Shown here in pieces: positions 34,976 through 45,786 of a stretch of 64,000 bases of DNA. Under the pieces are notes generated by a model. The model worked only from the letters and a program-made list of their open reading frames with translations. It searched no databases and was not told the origin of the DNA. The stretch is from Cheiracanthium punctorium. Lineage: Eukaryota; Arthropoda; Arachnida; Araneae; Cheiracanthiidae. Position numbers and translations under genes: made by a program. The stretch's first letter is position 1. Each line of letters begins with the position of its first letter. The stretch spans positions 1-64,000 of the forward strand of contig JAWZYV010012245.1 of assembly GCA_038373885.1 (NCBI GenBank), given 5' to 3'.

Positions 34976-34980
34976 TACCG

Positions 34981-35359
34981 ATAAATTTTGCTAATTTCAT
35001 ATTATAAATTAGAAGGTGTTAATAACTGTCTTACTTTCTGTGGTTACATTCTAACAAGAATGCCTTACCATGGCATAATAGTTATGTCACTAAAAATGGT
35101 AGATGGCTGAAGTGTGAAGTTCCCGGTTTGGGTCCCATTGCGTGGCTGTCTATCTAACAGTCTCGAGATTTGGTAGGTTTTCTCTAGATGTAATGTGAAT
35201 ATGCGTTAGAACCCAATAGAAAGTCCTTCTACCAAGGCAGCCCCCATCCTTGGTAGATCGCACTAGCGTACACTACCATAATCACAAAAACATCTAATGT
35301 AGAATTTTATGAAGCTTTTTCAGATATGCAAACTTTAAAAATAAGTCATACATTTGCAA
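34981..35359. other. Non-coding, no element assigned
   Basis: TGCCTTACCATGGCATAATA at about 35060 includes a small palindrome. No gene or terminus is supported. Confidence 0.4.
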
Positions 35360-37485
35360 CCGTTGTATTATATACTAGCCGCCTCCGGCGACCAGTTGGT
35401 TCGCCATTTAAATAAATCTTGTTCGGGGAAAATCCTGTTTGTCACCGGCTTCTTTGGCACTGAAATCTCTGATTCTGAATGGAATTTTAAATTAAGATGG
35501 TTACAAATAGGAGCGGCCCTAGATTAAGTGGCGCCCCTTGCTAATGCAAAAAAGACACCCCTTTTATGCTCTACTTAGTTTTTGAGTTCGAATGGCGGCC
35601 CTTCGTAGCCGGCGTCCGGATGCAATGCTTACCGTGTCGGGCGCCCCTGGTTACAAAAATAAGACAGTTAAATGATAAAAACCTACAAAAAGGAACAAAT
35701 TATTTTCGTCCTATATTAATTCTGAAGAGCTTCTGGATATATTGGCCTTTATCAAAAATGGAAAGGAAAAAAACTAAGAAAATCTGAAACACTTTCAGAT
35801 TTTAAATACGCACTAAAGTGCTATGTATTAAAAGCGTATTATAATCCATGGGTCTTCCCTATTTTCTTTCCTTATTCCATTAAGTTGGAAAGTATATCAT
35901 TATTGATGAGTGTGATTAAACACAATTAAAATTGATATTTCTAACAATTTTTTTTCTGGATGTAATACATTAGAAAGAGATGGGAAAAAGCTGTGTAGAA
36001 AATGCACAATTCGAACTGAAATAAAGTTTAAAAACTCATTCAGGTGTATTCATAACCCCATGCAAAAACTCATAATTCTTTTAGAATTATTATTAAAACT
36101 AGTTAGTATGTAAAACTAATATTTATTTTCCTTTCAATACTAAATAATTATTATTAATTAATTATGTGAGCTTTCTGAAGAGAAAAAAAAATTCATTGAA
36201 ATATTAATTACATATTGAATTTTCCAAATAGAATTAATAATATTAGAAAAATAAAGACTTAATTTAATTATAAATAGCTATCAAAATACTAGGGAAACGA
36301 AATACTTAATTATTTTTTTAATTCAAATTCTTAACTATTTTTAATTATTAATTATAGCAAAATTAATTACAGAAAAAATAAGTAAAGTATATAATAATCT
36401 GTTATTTTTTAAAATGAAGTAAAAGGAAAACGACAATAACACAAAGCTCATCTCGCAAAAGTGCGACGTCGAGGACAGAACTCAAGTCATTTGCTCAGGA
36501 AGAGGAAGCGAAAGGTACCAGCTGTCTAGGACCAAACTGGTTTACGATACAAGGTAACTTGTACAAATCTTGTCACGGATCTACAGCACTGTATTCCTAC
36601 TCCCTGCCTTGTTTACCGCCTTTAAAAAAAGATCATTTTCCGTATTTCCTTACGCGGGTTAAATAGTTCCCTCTTTGAACTGGATTAAATAAAAAAAACG
36701 AGTTTTCCTAGCTTAACCGGCGACGTCACTCATTGAATTTGGCACCGATTAAAATCATATATTAATTGTAAAAAATTCGTTAGAGCGGATTCCGAGATCC
36801 AGATGAGACAGTTTTGAAAGTAGAAAAGTTAGCTGTATATATAAGTGCCGCGAAATTTTACGGTTGGTTGGTTGGGGCTGGCTGCGTCACAGTAGAACTG
36901 TCGTTCTACATGATTCAAGTAGCAAAAGCAGACGATAAATAGCGCTTGGCCCTAGAATCACATCTTCTCAAAATGGCACATCAACCTTTTTTTTTTTTTT
37001 TTGCCAAATTAAAAAGTTGCACATTTATTTTCGGAAAATTTCCAAATTCTATTTTTCTTTTGAGTATAAAACATTTCATTCGAGCTCTGATTTCACATGC
37101 ACGTGGTAATTTAATTAAAAAATAACCTTACAAATAATCCAAACAAAAAAAATCGTTATTCTTTTATTTTAACTTCAAGAGTCTGAATAATTTAATAAAC
37201 TCGCCAAAAATGGCAACCTAGATATGATCAAACCTCGCTCTTTCCACTGCGGGGTTATAATTGCAAAATGGCGAGAACAAAAATGATCATTTTGCGACAC
37301 ATTTTTTATCGATATTTCCTAAAATAAGTCAAATTTCGAAAAAATCTCTTCGAGGTGTGTCGGGACACGTCTTGGAGAATTACCATACAAAATTTGGTAG
37401 GTGTACGATCGCCCGTTTCGGAGCTACGCGAGACACATACAAACTAACGGTCAGTTTACAGATATTTTTATTTATATAGATAGAT
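35360..37485 (+). repeat. Dispersed repeat with TATACTAGCCGCCTCC start and TATATAGATAGATAAG end
   Basis: The start (TATACTAGCCGCCTCCGGCG) and the end (a GGAGCTACGCGAGACACATA stretch, ACAAACTAACGG, then TTTATATAGATAGATAAG) are of the kind found at the borders of widespread non-autonomous arthropod repeats. The middle (35500-37200) is AT-rich and non-coding, with poly-T at 36986-37003, and may include other insertions. GCCTCCTCCGGCGGCATCTC at 12248 resembles the start. Superfamily not settled. Confidence 0.45.
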
Positions 37486-37970
37486 AAGGGTGTATGATTG
37501 TTTTAATTCACTAGATTTAAATAAAATTTGGCTATAATAATGTTCAGGGATATATAAGAAATATATACGCTTTGGGGAGGGAGGGAATATTTATCTTCAT
37601 AACAGTTTAAAAAATTTCTGTCCAAGTTTGTTGTTTCAAGCTAAAATGTTTCGAAGCTTGAAGTTAAAATAGCAAAGTTTTTTTCTTCTTCTAGCAAAAA
37701 CTTTTAGTAGAGGAGTTTTTTTTTTTTCACTAGGGTGGTATTTCATTTAGTTCGAGATGTTTGTCTCTGCTACTTTGTCGACATGAACTGTCATGGTGAA
37801 GATCTTTTCAAATGTGTTTGCCAGATAATGCAGAGGTGGGGGAAGATTAAAATTTTGAAAGTCGCACAAGGTTTGCAATTTTTGATAACTGATTGCTAAG
37901 TTTGCTGCCAAAAAATTACTTCAAAACCGAGCTTCGCAATATCGTCCGAATTTAACTAGAAACTAGGTAA
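37486..37970. other. AT-rich, no gene seen
   Basis: Only poly-T tracts (about 37717-37729) and low-complexity sequence are visible. Confidence 0.4.
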
Positions 37971-37975
37971 GTATA

Positions 37976-38472
37976 GTTAAAATATGCCTAGCGAAGATTG
38001 TAAAATAGCATTATTAGGTGATTTTAATATAGATTTCATTTCCAAATATAGTGAACTCTCGTTAGTACGCCTCCACTTAAGACAGATCTCCGATTTTGGG
38101 ACCCGTTTACATGCACACAAACGTGGAGTAAATGCCAGAACTTTCGCTGCTTTCTACCACGCATCTCCTATATCAGGGAAAAATATTGGGATAGAAAGAT
38201 AGTTAAAATATGCCTGGCGAAGATTGTAAAATAGTGTTAGTAGGCGATTTTAATATAGATTTCAATTCCAAGTATGTGTTTTATGGAACAAGAAAGACAA
38301 ACACTGCACACTCATGGATTAGGATGCCCATTCCAAATAGTATTTAAAATGGTGAAGTATAGTTGGAATATGCCTGGCGAAGATTGTAAAACAGTTTCAG
38401 TAAGCGATTTTAACATAGATTTCGATTCCAAAGATGTGTTTTATAGTACAAGAAAGAGATTCCTATATTAAC
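37976..38472 (+). pseudogene. Three copies of a LINE endonuclease-like fragment
   Basis: The segment AATATGCCTNGCGAAGATTG begins at about 37980, 38208 and 38368. Each copy translates to a short peptide of the form MPGEDCK.....GDFNIDF (first copy LLGDFNIDFISK). GDFNID is the typical motif of the apurinic-endonuclease domain of non-LTR retrotransposons, so these look like fragments of one LINE duplicated in place. The spacers differ: the first contains AGTGAACTCTCGTTAGTACG, resembling a Tigger/pogo-type terminus. No reverse transcriptase is present. Confidence 0.55.
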
Positions 38473-39208
38473 GGCCCCCTTCTCGCCAACCTAAAAAATC
38501 GTCGCACTTTGGGGAGCCTTGCAGTCATGGGTCTCTAGAAGTTATGCTCAAGTTTCAATGTTCCCAAAAGAATTAGATGAAAACTAAAGTGAACAAATAT
38601 TAGCGAGAAACACACCAATTGAGGAATTTGAGGACACCTAATTATTAAAACTGCATTAATTGGCAACCCAAAATTACTAAATAAGTAATGGAATTCTGTA
38701 CTTACATGTTGTTCCACATCGCCATTTTGATTCTAAATTAAAGTTCTCACATAAATATAAAAAATCTTCGTAAACCTATTTTGTGAGCCAAAAAGGTCAC
38801 ACACAAATGCTGCTGGTTTTAAATTTACAGCTACACTGTGCAGGCACTCATTAGGCATTAAGAAAGTAAATTATTGATTAAACAAAAATGTTAATCAGAA
38901 AAAAACATTTTAAAACATAAAATATATATTAATAAAAAAATACCTGCCAAGCGCCGCACGACCGGTAAACGCATACATCGTTCACCTGTGAAAAACGCCG
39001 CCTCTTATACAACACCGCGGAGGGATACCCAGCCGAATAACTTCTGCCATGACGTCACAACCCGGCGCGGCACGGAGAGAAAGATGCAAATGCGAGCTGC
39101 CGAAGGATTACGTAACACAGCTGCGGGCGAGCGAGCGGGAAGACGAAACATCGCTCTAGTGGTTTCGTTATTGCTTAAGTGGCGGAGAAATAAGCAACTA
39201 GGCCAATA
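38473..39208. other. Sequence outside the matched part of the copia-A 5' LTR
   Basis: A GC-richer block (about 38945-39190) with GACGTCACAACCCGGCGCGG directly precedes the matched LTR segment and may be the unmatched remainder of the 5' LTR. It has no counterpart in the left LTR. The overlapping frames on both strands here have no recognisable domains. Confidence 0.4.
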
Positions 39209-39552
39209 TATTTGCATAACGATTTGTACGTGCCGAAAGAACGACTTGCGAGCTAGATCAGCACAGAAAAGAATATTAACTACGGCCAGCAGCACAAGCG
39301 CTGCTCAACTTTGCCGATGAAACTTGTTTTGATTTTAAACTAAGCTCATGTGGCCGTTTACAAAACCATACTGCTGCTTCATACAGCTATAAAATCTTTT
39401 TGCGGCGACGGGAGAACGGATTATTGTTTTGAAACTGGGGAAAAGGTTTTATTTAAATTTTAGTTACGTTTTATTTATGCTATTATAAGCAAGGATCAAG
39501 TAATTAAAGATAGAATAAATTAATTTAAGTTTCATAATGATTAATCCCTACA
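39209..39552 (-). repeat. copia-A 5' LTR, matched portion
   Basis: It matches 16514-16858 closely from ATTTGCATAACGATTTGTAC to GATTAATCCCTACA. On the minus strand this is the first 344 bp of the LTR. TAAAA follows at 39553-39557 and then pogo coding sequence. Confidence 0.85.
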
Positions 39553-39557
39553 TAAAA

Positions 39558-40004
39558 TCTAGAAAATATTTTTTTTTTTTTTTTTCCCAGTCATCGGGCA
39601 ATTTTTGTCCGACTAGTACGATTCCGAATGCTTAATCCTTTTCTTCTCATAAATTGATGGCACCACGATGGACTGGCGGTGAAATTTTCAATTCCGTCTT
39701 CCATCGCCAATATCTTCGCTTTTTTACGTATATTTAGCGTGGAGATGGGAGCACCGTTTTGGTGCTGATCCATTATCCAGCTTTGCAACTTGTTTTCCAA
39801 CTCTGGCCATGATGCATTTCCGCATCTAAAGGATCTTCTTAAGCGCAAACCTTTGTTGAACTTCTTTGTTTTTTCACCACAAGCGAATGTTTGATTCATG
39901 AATATAAAAAAGGCAACCAGCCTCACTGTTTATAACCTCTTCAGCTTTTTTAATAACTTTTAATTTAAATTCAGAAGTATAACTAACACGTTTTCTCTGG
40001 ACAT
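39558..40004 (-). pseudogene. pogo transposase, N-terminal DNA-binding half
   Basis: A start codon at 40004 gives MSRE, then after a one-base shift KRVSYTSEFKLKVIKKAEE, the psq-type helix-turn-helix of pogo N-termini. After another shift, 39591-39926 carries the CENP-B-type helix-turn-helix: NASWPELENKLQSWIMDQ and WCHQFMRRKGLSIRNRTS. The next bases, in another frame, read PDDWEKK, the usual start of the linker to the DDE domain. The reading ends at the copia-A LTR; the DDE half is at 15141-16049. Confidence 0.85.
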
Positions 40005-40476
40005 GGTAACTTACATACAACATGTGTAAGGCAAAATAGTAGTAGAATAGAAGTTGAAGGATGAATGATACGAGATGGCGATTTTGAGAAATGATTGTGC
40101 ATTTAAGCATGTTGCCAAAATGCCAGAAAAATATACAGTAAAAATCGAAAGCCACTCCTACTAGTACATACACATCATATGTAACCCAATCACTAGTACC
40201 TCTACGAACGATTGCGTCTACCGTTACACATACGAATCTCTTGAAAGCGCATCGGGAGGACGTACCAATCACGAATTGTTTCACTTCCAACCAGATCATT
40301 TTCGGGCCTGCCGAACCACAATGGCAAGTGTTGTCAATTTCAAGATGGTTTGGAGAGTGGCCTGAGGCCGGTTTTGCTAGAAAAGGGCAAAAGGAGCTGT
40401 GAATCGTGAATCCGTTTGGTGTGAAATGCATTGTGATTAGTTTTTCAAAGCGGTTTGTGTGTGAAACGGACCTTAT

Positions 40477-40894
40477 TGTCAGGATATGACACTTAGCAGG
40501 TTAAAGAAAGGCAGTGGGTGTGTGGAAGACAGTCATGACCAGCACATAGTATAAAAATAATTTATTAGCACAATTTGGTATAAATAAAACATATGAAAAC
40601 AACCACGGCACCTGGCCGGTATAACAGACTGCTTGTTGTCTCAACACACATTGCAGTTTATATGCAATTGAAGTCCGTTGACGTAATTGACGGTAGAAGT
40701 ATGGTTTTGACACAGATAAACTTAATTTGCATAGTGTCAGGTTATAGAAAATACGTTGATGATGCAATGTTACGAACAGTAATGACAGTTACAGAGTTTT
40801 AGAATGCAGTGAAAATAGTCACCGAGTTTATGAACGCACGCGAGATTTCAGATTGGGAACTTATCGCGGCAAGCGATAGCTATTTTTCCTATCA
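40477..40894 (-). repeat. copia-B 3' LTR
   Basis: On the minus strand it runs from TGATAGGAAAAATAGCTATC to GTGTCATATCCTGACA. Outside it is CTTAT, then the pogo 5' region. Confidence 0.95.
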
Positions 40895-40912
40895 ATGACC
40901 CGCCTCTCGCAT
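40895..40912 (-). promoter_or_regulatory. copia-B polypurine tract
   Basis: The minus strand reads GCGAGAGGCGGGTCAT immediately before the LTR start TGATAGG, a purine-rich stretch at the expected site. Confidence 0.7.
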
Positions 40913-41075
40913 ACGGGCAAACTTTAAATGAAGAACATTTTATTTATTTTTTTTTTTTTTAACCCGTTTAATATAAAAATACATTGCATCAACATTACAC
41001 TAACGTAAAAGAAACTTTAAACATTATAACAAAATATGCACACCGGCATGTTGAATCAGTTCGATTCACTTTTCT

Positions 41076-42575
41076 CTAAGGTTGAATAAATATTTTATCA
41101 ACAAATATTTTAAGTCCATTTTTTGTTTGTGGTTTAGTAAATAAATCAGCATAGTTTAATTTAGATTGAATATACTTTATTTGAAACATGTCTTCGATCA
41201 CTAAGCTTTTAAGAAAATGAAATTTTATATCTATATGCTTTGTGCGCGAATTCTCTATAGAATACTTTGAAAAATTAATGGCTGCTTGATTGTCACAATA
41301 AAGATAGCCCGAGATTTCGGCATTAATTATATTAGAGGTTGACAATTCGTTTAAAATACGTTTAGTCCATAACAGCTCCTTCGCAGCTTCAGTTAAAGAA
41401 ATATACTCAGCTTCCATAGTGGATAGACTAACACATTTTTGCTTAAACGTTCTCCATATTATAGGTGAATTATCAATGAAAGTTATAAGCCCACCTACTG
41501 AAATACGATCATCACGGTTTCTAGCAAAATCCGCATCGCTGTAACAATTTATATTCAAATTTGTTGTTTGAGATAAATTTAACTTATAAAATTTAGTTTG
41601 ATTCAAATAACCTAATAGTTTTAATAAAGTATTCCAGTGATTCAAACCTGGATTAGTCTGGAATTGAGACAGAATATTTATCAAATATGAAATATCAGGT
41701 CTAGTTTTATTTGCTATAAAAGCTAAACAACCTAGTATATTGCGATATGGTAATTTAGTCATTATTTCAGTTTCTTCATTTGTATTGGGGCATTGCGTTT
41801 TTGATAGTATTGTACCTACGGTGATCGGTAATGAAGTTGTAGGGTAATTGTACTTTTTGAACATTTTGCACAATTTATTGATGTAATCAATTTGGTGTAT
41901 TAATAACTTCCCTTCCTTTTCTTCGAATTCTACACCAAGCAATTTCCTCGTTTTACTTAGGTTTTTAATGTCGAATTTACTAGAAAGGCAATTTATTACC
42001 TCATTAACGTAAGCATCAGTTCTACCAAACATTATAATGTCATCTACATAAAGTAATAAGACTGCATTTTTACCGAATGTATAAATACAATTTGCCCACT
42101 TTAATTTGCAAAATTTTAACTTTTCTAATGTATTGTCAATTTCTGTAAACCCCGCACGGCCCGACTGGTGGAGGCCGTAAATTGCTTTGTTTAGTTTACA
42201 GACATGGTCCGGTTTATCCGGATTTACAAAACCTTGTGGTTGATTCATTAAAATGTCTTCAGTTAATGTAGCATATAAATATGCACATTTAATATCCAAC
42301 TGACAGTGTGTCCATTTTTGTTTAGATACTAAAATAGGAAAACACATTCTAATGATTGCAAAGTTTACCACTGGATTAAACACTTCGTCATAATTTACTC
42401 CATTAGTTTGACTGAAACCTTTTGCTACTAAACAAGCTTTAAACCTTAAAATTTCATTGTTCTCGTTTTTCTTTAATGTGTACACCCAACGATTACCAAT
42501 TATTTTGGCGTTGGGGGGTTTCGATATTAGAGTCCACACATTACGATTGTTCATCATGTTTATTTCGTCTTGCAT
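41076..42575 (-). CDS. copia-B reverse transcriptase and RNase H (3' part of pol)
   Basis: A 499-codon open frame. RT (RVT_2): IGNRWVYTLKKNENNEI near residue 25, the first aspartate in QLDIKCAYLYATLTED, LNKAIYGLHQSGRAGFTEID, and the catalytic LLLYVDDIIMFGR near residue 180. RNase H: INCYSDADFARNRDDRISVG near residue 345, QKCVSLSTMEAEYISLTEAA, YCDNQAAINFS, and SRTKHIDIKFHFLK with ADLFTKPQTKN at the end. All catalytic positions I can check are present. The true polyprotein continues upstream in the same frame through one TGA (42651-42653), so the ATG at 42575 is internal. Confidence 0.95.
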   Translation of the reverse strand: MQDEINMMNNRNVWTLISKPPNAKIIGNRWVYTLKKNENNEILRFKACLVAKGFSQTNGVNYDEVFNPVVNFAIIRMCFPILVSKQKWTHCQLDIKCAYLYATLTEDILMNQPQGFVNPDKPDHVCKLNKAIYGLHQSGRAGFTEIDNTLEKLKFCKLKWANCIYTFGKNAVLLLYVDDIIMFGRTDAYVNEVINCLSSKFDIKNLSKTRKLLGVEFEEKEGKLLIHQIDYINKLCKMFKKYNYPTTSLPITVGTILSKTQCPNTNEETEIMTKLPYRNILGCLAFIANKTRPDISYLINILSQFQTNPGLNHWNTLLKLLGYLNQTKFYKLNLSQTTNLNINCYSDADFARNRDDRISVGGLITFIDNSPIIWRTFKQKCVSLSTMEAEYISLTEAAKELLWTKRILNELSTSNIINAEISGYLYCDNQAAINFSKYSIENSRTKHIDIKFHFLKSLVIEDMFQIKYIQSKLNYADLFTKPQTKNGLKIFVDKIFIQP

Positions 42576-42650
42576 ACCTGAAAGCCATTTATCAGCTTGG
42601 GGAATTCTTAACGCCTCAACATAAGAATTGGGTATTTTTTTTTCATATAG

Positions 42651-43475
42651 TCATGCGCTAATTTGGTTCAGTTCTTCCCCAGTTTTAACAGTTCCAGAGT
42701 AGTTATTTTTACCGCTAAAATTAAAAATACTTTTATCGTACGTTATATTGTGGGCTTTACAAAAATTTTCGGCATCGTTGTGGGAGCGTAATCTAACATT
42801 GGAATGACCTTCAATTCCGTAATAAATGTCATTTCTAAGAATTGCTTTCCTCATCCAAATTATTGGGGGTTTAATTTCGAGATTGGGTCCTGGTTTATCC
42901 TCGCTTTTGGATATTTGTGATGGTTCAGCAGATTCTGCATCCTCCTCCTTATGTTCTTCATCCGATTCGGAATCAGAGTCTGAAGGGTAATACGATAACG
43001 CTTTAGTTTTAATTTTAGAGTCCAATACTGTTTTAGTATTAATGGGTTCTGGTTGAAATGTTACATTAATAGTTTCTATTATTTTTCGATCAGACGGAAT
43101 CCAGGTTCGATATCCCTTAGTTCCTAAAGCATACCCCACCATTATACCTTTCTTGGCTCTCATGTCAAACTTTCTTCTGAGTTGCCTGGGTACTCCCAAC
43201 AATACAGGGGTTCCAAATACTCTCAAATGTTTGACAGACGGCTTATTGCCACTAAAGAGTTCTATGGGGGTCTGATTTTTATTTCCGTGGCAAGTTCTAT
43301 TCCACACATATGTGTGGCAGAGCAAAGCTTCAGCCCAAAAACCGTTACTAAGATTACTGGCTTTTAACATTGCTTTAATAGCGTCTAAAGCTGTGTAATT
43401 ATAACATTCCGCCACTGGATTTTGCTCCGGTGTATAGGCGTTTGTGCGCTCCGATTTAATGCCTTGTTCGTCCAA
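42651..43475 (-). pseudogene. copia-B integrase C-terminal part and linker
   Basis: The frame includes the integrase glutamate region TNAYTPEQNPVAECYNYTAL, FWAEALLCHTYVWNRT, and the post-core KHLRVFGTPVLLGVPRQLR and GIMVGYALGTKGYRTW motifs. An acidic stretch (SDSDSESDEEHKEEDAES) follows in the linker before the RT. The frame ends at a single TGA. The same frame resumes at once, so a single point mutation could account for it. Upstream the second catalytic aspartate (RSDNGLEFCN) lies at about 43490-43530, beyond this ATG. Confidence 0.9.
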
Positions 43476-43632
43476 GAATTTTTCAAATTCTGCATTACAA
43501 AACTCTAGCCCGTTATCCGATCTTACATTTATTATTTTAGCATTTAGAAATCTCTCAACACGTTTTTTGGTAGCTAGTAAAACATTTAAAAACGTCTCTT
43601 TTTTCTTTTAGAGGATACGTAGTAACTTTACG

Positions 43633-43839
43633 CTAATAATCATCAATTATTGATAAAAAGTAGCAATAACCGCCAATTGCTATGTCAGGGAGGGGTCGAC
43701 AAACGTCCATGTGAATTAATTCGAGAGGTTTACGTGACCTAATTTTCCCTATAGCTTTAAATGACGCATGGCGTGTTTTAGCTAGTTTACATGGTTCGCA
43801 ACTAATCTCCTTGTGTTTCAAGGGCGATATTCCTCTCAC
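43633..43839 (-). pseudogene. copia-B integrase N-terminal part
   Basis: The frame has the zinc-binding cysteines in EISCEPCKLAKTRHASF and the first catalytic aspartate in PLELIHMDVCRPLPD, followed by YFLSIIDDY before a stop. A one-base shift near 43610, within a T/A-rich run, separates it from the rest of the integrase. The histidine pair (LWHNRFCHIN) precedes it at about 43860-43900. Confidence 0.85.
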
Positions 43840-43922
43840 ACTACCATTGTTACTAGTTTTAACAACATTTTTACTGTTAATGTGGCAGAATCTATTATGC
43901 CAAAGTTCTAGGTTTTCAGATT

Positions 43923-44381
43923 TTACTTAGAAAAATTGCAGTCTGCATTTTTATTAGAGGTTGTTTCTTTGGTATGTGTAACATATTCGGGATTAATGTA
44001 ATACAAGCCATTGACATTTTTAGCTGTAAATTGCTTTTTACCATACTTAGAGTAAATGGTTATGGTATTATTTTTGCCAACAAATGATGCACCTGCTTTA
44101 TCTATTAATGGTAAAGCTAATAAGTTATGCCGCAATTTAGGAGAATAGTATACATTAACTAAATTTATAATTTCAGATTTGTTTCCATTACGGAAGACCA
44201 ATTTTACTTTCCCTATTCTCTCTACATTACAAGTAACACTATTAATAGCAACTTTAACACTTGTATTTTTAACTGGCTTAAAATCGGTTAATAAAGTTTT
44301 GTTACAACAAAATTGTGACGTTGCAGCTGAATCTAATATCCAAGAGGTATTAGAGTTTATCTCACCCGTGCACGCTTCCAC
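43923..44381 (-). pseudogene. copia-B protease and GAG-pre-integrase
   Basis: The protease motif reads SWILDSAATSQFCCNK; the aspartate is present but the usual DSGAS is DSAAT, an unusual substitution at the glycine. Downstream KLVFRNGNKSEIINLVNVYY and LRHNLLALPLIDKAG are standard copia features. The frame begins at the left target duplication of the hAT element and continues from gag on the other side of it (46697), so the two were one frame before the insertion. Confidence 0.9.
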
Positions 44382-44700
44382 AATATAGCAGGGTTCGTTT
44401 ATTTAAATCAGTTTGATTAAAATCACGATTTAAATCAAGGGATTTAAAAAAAAAAAAATCAGTGATTAAAATCATTTTTCAAAAGTGACTTTTGTATTGA
44501 TAGAATGTATTCTAAATAAAAATCTTCAACACTCAAATGAAATTAATTTCTTATAATAGCATTAGATGGCACTGCAGTGGTTTAGGGAATCCTTCAAGGT
44601 AAGGGGGGGGGGGGGGAGTGACTTTTGAGTGTGACAGTATGAGAACAAAAGAAATTTGATCAGAAAAATTGGCAACACTAGAATTATTTCAGATTTTAGA

Positions 44701-45724
44701 CAGGGTTGGACGGTATTTACCGGTTTTTACTATGGTTTTTACCGTCTTTGGAAAAACATGTTTTTACCAGGGTTTTTACAACCTTTGAGAAAAACTTAAT
44801 AATTTGACTATTTTTTGTCACTTTTCAAAGATTTATCTCTCCATCAATGGCTGAGAGGTTCTGCTATTGAAACTGGATGGTGGGAGGTGCCAGGTTCATA
44901 CCCTGGTCGTGCCTGTTGATCTAGCTGTTCGGAGTTTTCCGTGGATTTTTTTTTTTTCAGAAATTGCACATAAATACTGGCTAGGATCCCTTAGGAATAG
45001 GAAGGTATTCCCCAATAGGATTAGGATCCTAGTGCAGTCAATCGGCCATAATCCACAAGCAACCAATAAAGATTTATCTGCTATTTTTTCATTTTCACAG
45101 GGAAACAAAGTTCAGGACATTTAATATCACTATTTCCATTTCTATATAACAATATTCACCTAATTCAGTGTCTGATTTGGTAAGTAAAAGAATGCTATAC
45201 GAAAATAGTTCATTTTAAGGAATGTAATAAACACAGAAAACTTTGATCCATGTTTTCATCTTACAAGAAATTCAAATTTATAGATAATGTACATTTATCA
45301 TTATTAAACTTATTAAAACTATTATTATGAGAAGGCACATTACAATATTTATTACAATTATGTAATGCAGTCTAGTTTAATAATTTTTACTTAAAGGAAA
45401 ATTGTAAATATACTTTTACTACACTTAACTTATCTTAATCATTTTAATGAAAACTAAATGCTTACAAATATTATTTGTTACATAATGTAGTTTGCACAAT
45501 CACATAATGTAGTTTGCATCATCATGATGTCCTGATGATGATATATCCACATCAATTACACGAGAATACAGTTTTAAAAATAGCATTAATATACAGTTTA
45601 TGACTCTGGGAGTTTATTGAATCGTTAGGTTTTTACCCCTTTTTCCCAGGTTTTTACCGGTAAAAACCTAGTTTTTACCATGCCCTGGTAAAAACCAGTT
45701 TTTACCGGTAAAAAGCCAACCCTG
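44701..45724. mobile_element. hAT MITE family M2, copy b, 1024 bp
   Basis: The ends are CAGGGTTGGACGGTATTTAC and GGTAAAAAGCCAACCCTG. The 8-bp duplication ATTTTAGA lies at 44693-44700 and 45725-45732. It closely matches 21064-22057, with one longer GGTTTTTACCGG palindromic cluster at the right end. Confidence 0.95.
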
Positions 45725-45786
45725 ATTTTAGAACACTCTTGTTTAGGATTCCGTGTTCAGAGAGCTATTGCTAAAGTACAAGGATA

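Larger units (their letters stand above)
33125..34980 (+). repeat. GGCGATATTTCGCC-family repeat, copy 2 (unsplit)
   Basis: This copy runs from the GATATCGCCAAGCTGAGTTC region through three units of about 88 bp containing TTTGGCGATATTTCGCC (near 33475, 33563, 33650), then degenerate units of about 172 bp with GCACAACTAGATGTTAC, then an ACGTACGTACGTAC tract (about 34729-34748), ending in a hairpin. It is the reference for the split copy 1. No coding capacity and no long terminal repeats were seen. Family unknown. Confidence 0.85.
16050..39552 (-). mobile_element. copia-A: Ty1/copia LTR retrotransposon, degraded and interrupted
   Basis: Domains in minus-strand order are zinc knuckle and protease (30.9-31.8 kb), integrase (25.25-26.1 kb), and reverse transcriptase and RNase H (16.85-18.65 kb). 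The outer ends are LTR sequence beginning TGNAGGGATTAATCATTATG on the minus strand. TAAAA lies outside both (16045-16049, 39553-39557), a plausible 5-bp duplication. It has been opened by a BEL/Pao element, a long-inverted-repeat element and other repeats, and the gag 5' part is not found. The two LTRs agree only over about 344 bp. Confidence 0.8.

Noticed and set aside
35566..35787. Open frame inside the TATACTAGCC repeat
   Set aside because: Runs through repeat DNA without domain or codon signal.
38988..39320. 110-codon frame in the GC-rich block near the copia-A 5' LTR
   Set aside because: Overlaps LTR sequence on both strands, no domain; GC-rich DNA lacks stops by chance.
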